This document shows positions 5,961 through 7,687 of a DNA stretch of 7,687 bases, one piece after another (position 1 is the first letter of the stretch; each line of letters starts with the position of its first letter). The DNA is from Bacillota bacterium (GTDB taxonomy: Bacteria > Bacillota > Clostridia > Acetivibrionales > DSM-1351). The position numbers were made by a program, and so were the translations under genes. The notes beneath the pieces were generated by a model. That model worked only from the letters and a program-made list of their open reading frames with translations, ran no database searches and was not told the origin of the DNA. The DNA is taken from contig JAEZUC010000050.1 in NCBI GenBank assembly GCA_023443515.1, positions 1 through 7,687 of the forward strand, written 5' to 3'.

Positions 5961-6008
5961 GACCCTTTCAGCTTATGAGGATAGTCCTTAAGTGAGAGGG
6001 TTACTTTT
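5961..6008 (+). terminator. Long imperfect hairpin after the phosphoesterase gene, probable operon terminator
   Basis: ACCCTTTC (5962-5969) pairs with GAGAGGGT (5994-6001), CTTA (5972-5975) with TAAG (5989-5992) and AGGA (5978-5981) with TCCT (5985-5988) around a 3-nt loop. The total is 16 bp interrupted by small bulges. ACTTTTGA follows, only a short U-run. It begins 16 nt after the stop codon, so it probably ends or attenuates the operon, letting some transcript reach the next gene. Confidence 0.55.
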
Positions 6009-6101
6009 GAGAAATATTTGAGACAGTTCTTTTGAGATAATGGGATTCATACAACAAGTTTAAAATAAGCTATTTCGGCTTTGAAATATAGGGAGGTTTA
6101 T

Positions 6102-7139
6102 ATGGATAGTATAAAGGATATAGCTATTTCAAAGGTAGCAGATATTTTAACTAGTTCCAATTTATTAATGTTGGAAGTGGACATTTGGAAAAAGATATTT
6201 AATAATGCAGGTTTATCAGAGTATTTTCAATTAAGGAAACCACAGTTTACAGTAAGGGTAGAGAGCTATGGTTTCAATCAAAGTGATGCACATTATTATA
6301 ATAATGATAAGTGTTATAACGCTTTATATGAAACTTTTATGGAATTGGTACTTGAAGGGACAAAGGAAGAGTTCTTTAGTCTTATGAATAGTATAGTCAG
6401 TAGGTTGTTTATTTATCGGGTCTTTAAAGAAGACATAGAGTATGATTTGAAACGAGAGTATCCAAGGGGGAAATGTAATTTTTTAGAGGATTATTTGAAA
6501 AACTTGAATGTCGAGGAAAAGAATAGGATGTTAATGAAGTATCCAAGTAAGGATTTTAAGCATTTATGTACTAATGTAAATATTCTTGGGTTGGATATTT
6601 GTTTTGATATAGAAGGTTTGTGTCTTATGCCTTTTACAGGTAGTTTAAGAGAAAGTTCATTTGATAATAGTGTTATACTACAATGGTTATCCGAAGGATA
6701 TTCAAACATAGCAGAGAGTTATGTGGATGCAATGAAAGCATGTAGCACAGGTGACGAAGTAGGTTGTATTGCTCATTGTAGGAATGTAATAACAGGTATT
6801 TTTACATATAAGAAAGATGCACAAAGAAAATGGTTAGATGGTTTACATAAGGTATGTTGTAAAGATAAGAACATATTGAATGTACCAATAAATAAGATAC
6901 ATGAGTTAAAATATAATGCAAATGCAGAAGACGCTAATTCAAGGTATCAGTATCCTAGATATAATTTGGTATATAAATTGTATTCCTATACATGTGCATT
7001 AGGTGCCCATAAGAATGAGGGTAATATAAATGAAGCAGGTGTTGAGTTTGAGGATACAACTTTGGAAGATGCATTTTTAGCATTGAGAATGACCGAAGAT
7101 CTTTTGATATGGCTATACCAGACAAACGCATTAGCATAA
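6102..7139 (+). CDS. Protein of unknown function with HEPN/Abi_C-like C-terminal half (345 aa)
   Basis: ATG at 6102 follows GGGAGG (6091-6096) with 5-nt spacing; the upstream in-frame TTG (6081) lacks a site. I do not recognise the N-terminal half (residues 1-190), which is mixed helix/strand (LLMLEVDIWKKIF; QFTVRVESYGF; a helix from YNALYETFM to SRLFIY). The second half (~195-340) is helical and follows the pattern of HEPN/Abi_C-like domains of abortive-infection proteins: SYVDAMKACSTGDEVGCIA then CRNVITGIF, a SYTCALGAHKNEG segment with His303, and a final helix TLEDAFLALRMTEDLLIWLY. The Arg of the Rx4-6H ribonuclease motif is not seen before His303, so it may be inactive or act through another site. 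It is cysteine-rich (about nine). It lies 156 bp after the phosphoesterase gene, beyond a hairpin. No clear promoter of its own is visible. It may be a second effector, a regulator or an independent defence gene. Confidence 0.6.
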   Translation: MDSIKDIAISKVADILTSSNLLMLEVDIWKKIFNNAGLSEYFQLRKPQFTVRVESYGFNQSDAHYYNNDKCYNALYETFMELVLEGTKEEFFSLMNSIVSRLFIYRVFKEDIEYDLKREYPRGKCNFLEDYLKNLNVEEKNRMLMKYPSKDFKHLCTNVNILGLDICFDIEGLCLMPFTGSLRESSFDNSVILQWLSEGYSNIAESYVDAMKACSTGDEVGCIAHCRNVITGIFTYKKDAQRKWLDGLHKVCCKDKNILNVPINKIHELKYNANAEDANSRYQYPRYNLVYKLYSYTCALGAHKNEGNINEAGVEFEDTTLEDAFLALRMTEDLLIWLYQTNALA

Positions 7140-7165
7140 TTATGGATTAAAGGGAGAGGTATAAA

Positions 7166-7189
7166 ATGACTAAGGTAACATTTATATAA
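7166..7189 (+). CDS. 7-codon leader peptide ORF upstream of the relaxase
   Basis: ATG at 7166 follows GGGAGAGG (7152-7159) at 6-nt spacing, one of the best ribosome binding sites in the window, yet the frame stops after MTKVTFI (TAA 7187-7189). Further in-frame stops follow, so simple readthrough gives no protein. It may be a leader peptide whose translation affects the downstream hairpins and terminator (7217-7290), or the start of a decayed gene. Its second and third codons (ACTAAG, 7169-7174) can pair with CTTAGT (7211-7216), which would let ribosomes alter the RNA fold. No regulatory amino-acid run is present. Confidence 0.35.
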   Translation: MTKVTFI

Positions 7190-7256
7190 AAAGACTTTTT
7201 TAAATAGCGTCTTAGTTGTTAGAAAAAACTTCCCTATACATATAGATAACAGTTAC

Positions 7257-7290
7257 CCCGTACCCCACCCCTGGGACTACGGGTTTTTTT
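7257..7290 (+). terminator. Rho-independent terminator just before the relaxase gene
   Basis: CCCGTA (7257-7262) pairs with TACGGG (7278-7283), directly followed by seven T (7284-7290). Inner CCC and GGG (7273-7275) can extend the stem across a small bulge. It is the most canonical terminator in the window. It lies 127 nt after the unknown 345-aa gene and 33 nt before the relaxase start, so it either closes the cargo or acts as an attenuator for the relaxase. Upstream possible stems CTATA/TATAG (7234-7245) and TGTTA/TAACA (7217-7251) could support alternative folding. Confidence 0.75.
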
Positions 7291-7323
7291 ATACCCAAAA
7301 TTCATTTAAGAAGGTGATACCTT

Positions 7324-7687
7324 TTGTCAGCAGTTTTCTATAAACAGTGGTTTAAGCCGGTAAATGAAACTCGCACACCAAATAAAAATGCCGAGCATAT
7401 CCGGTACATTGGTACTCGTCCCGGAGTAATGAGAAATGAGGGAGAAAAGCATGGGTTGTTCGGTAACGTGTATAATTCCGATACACTTGAAGTTAAACAT
7501 AAGATAAAGGATGTAATGGATTTAGTTAAGAAAAAATCCCAAGAAGGAAAAAATATTTTTAGGTCAGTAATTTCTTTCTCTCCTGAAAATGCAGCAATAA
7601 AGGTTGGAGAACCGATAACAAAAGAGGCATGGCAAGAGCTTATAAAACAACAAGTCAGGATAATTGCAGAGGGAAACAACATAAAGA
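7324..7687 (+). CDS. MobP3/MobL-like relaxase, N-terminal part (3' partial)
   Basis: A TTG start at 7324 follows AAGGTGAT (7311-7318). A stop in the same frame at 7315-7317 and the absence of any ATG or GTG near it make TTG the only reasonable start. The visible 121 residues begin with a strand (SAVFYKQWFKPV), then TRTPNKNAEHIRYIGTRPG, EKHGLFGN, a helix (VMDLVKKKSQEGKNIFRSVISFS) and EAWQELIKQQVRIIAEGNNIK. 'YIGTRPG' followed by 'KHGLFG' is, from memory, characteristic of MobP3/MobL relaxases of Firmicutes elements, which nick oriT and stay covalently bound through a tyrosine. The active-site tyrosine and histidine cluster cannot be assigned with certainty in this part. Its normal partner is the ribbon-helix-helix protein at 691-1152; the conflict cargo separates them. 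The rare TTG start and upstream terminator suggest low, controlled expression. Confidence 0.75.
   Translation, partial: MSAVFYKQWFKPVNETRTPNKNAEHIRYIGTRPGVMRNEGEKHGLFGNVYNSDTLEVKHKIKDVMDLVKKKSQEGKNIFRSVISFSPENAAIKVGEPITKEAWQELIKQQVRIIAEGNNIK

Larger units (their letters stand above)
1..7687 (+). mobile_element. Part of a clostridial integrative conjugative/mobilizable element carrying a defence-type cargo
   Basis: All convincing genes lie on the plus strand. The left (2-1152) and right (7324-7687) ends encode mobilization functions: a toprim-like protein end, a hairpin-rich oriT candidate, a ribbon-helix-helix relaxosome protein and the start of a MobP3/MobL-like relaxase. The middle (about 1153-7290) is more AT-rich and encodes a conflict-system-like operon. 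No integrase, attachment site, type IV secretion gene or insertion sequence is visible, so the element's ends and class (conjugative or only mobilizable) cannot be decided from this window. Confidence 0.7.

Noticed and set aside
6491..7137. Two minus-strand open frames (6491-6709 and 6955-7137) inside the 345-aa gene
   Set aside because: Both are antisense to a complete gene with a good start, and neither shows protein-like composition or a domain.
7338..7682. Minus-strand open frame of 114 codons opposite the relaxase
   Set aside because: The plus strand encodes a clear relaxase-like sequence with a ribosome binding site; the antisense product has no recognisable feature.
1..7687. CRISPR array, tRNA or rRNA gene, transposase or insertion sequence
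   Set aside because: I saw no regularly spaced repeats, no cloverleaf-like segment, no conserved rRNA sequence and no transposase-like frame.

Overview
The window looks like part of an integrative conjugative or mobilizable element from a low-GC Gram-positive bacterium, most likely a member of the Clostridia. The evidence is strong AGGAGG-type ribosome binding sites, GTG and TTG starts, AT-rich coding sequence, and a clostridial-type mobilization module (toprim/primase-like protein, ribbon-helix-helix relaxosome protein, MobP3/MobL-like relaxase).

Layout. Positions 2-229 hold the C-terminal end of a toprim/DUF3991-like protein. Positions 237-520 carry a run of perfect and near-perfect inverted repeats plus GGGTGAC direct repeats, which I read as an oriT/relaxosome-binding candidate; a 47-codon ORF with an excellent ribosome binding site overlaps it. 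A GTG-started ribbon-helix-helix accessory protein follows (691-1152). The relaxase that would normally be expected next begins only at 7324, from a TTG codon, and runs off the window. The roughly 6.2 kb between them is visibly more AT-rich and looks like cargo inserted into the mobilization operon.

The cargo has a near-consensus promoter (TTGTAA, 17 nt, TATAAT at 1408-1436) surrounded by inverted repeats. It drives a tightly packed four-gene operon: (A) a 227-aa protein with an EAD-like N-terminal helical domain and a C-terminal region resembling the C-terminal domains of ABC-three-component (ABC-3C) conflict systems; (B) a 161-aa middle-component-like protein; (C) a 662-aa SMC/Rad50-like ABC ATPase of the DUF2326/YydD type; (D) a ~415-aa protein with an EAD-like N-terminus and a complete calcineurin-type metallophosphoesterase domain. 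A long imperfect hairpin separates this operon from (E), a 345-aa protein of unknown function whose C-terminal half resembles HEPN/Abi_C-like abortive-infection domains.

Working model (inference): A, B and C form an ABC-3C sensor/ATPase complex. In this version the toxic enzyme would not be fused to the C-terminal-domain protein. It would be a separate phosphoesterase recruited by homotypic EAD-EAD contact between A and D. E could be a second effector, a modulator or an independent defence gene. The cargo would protect the mobile element or its host, probably against phage. Between E and the relaxase lie a 7-codon leader ORF and a rho-independent terminator, which could set or attenuate relaxase expression.
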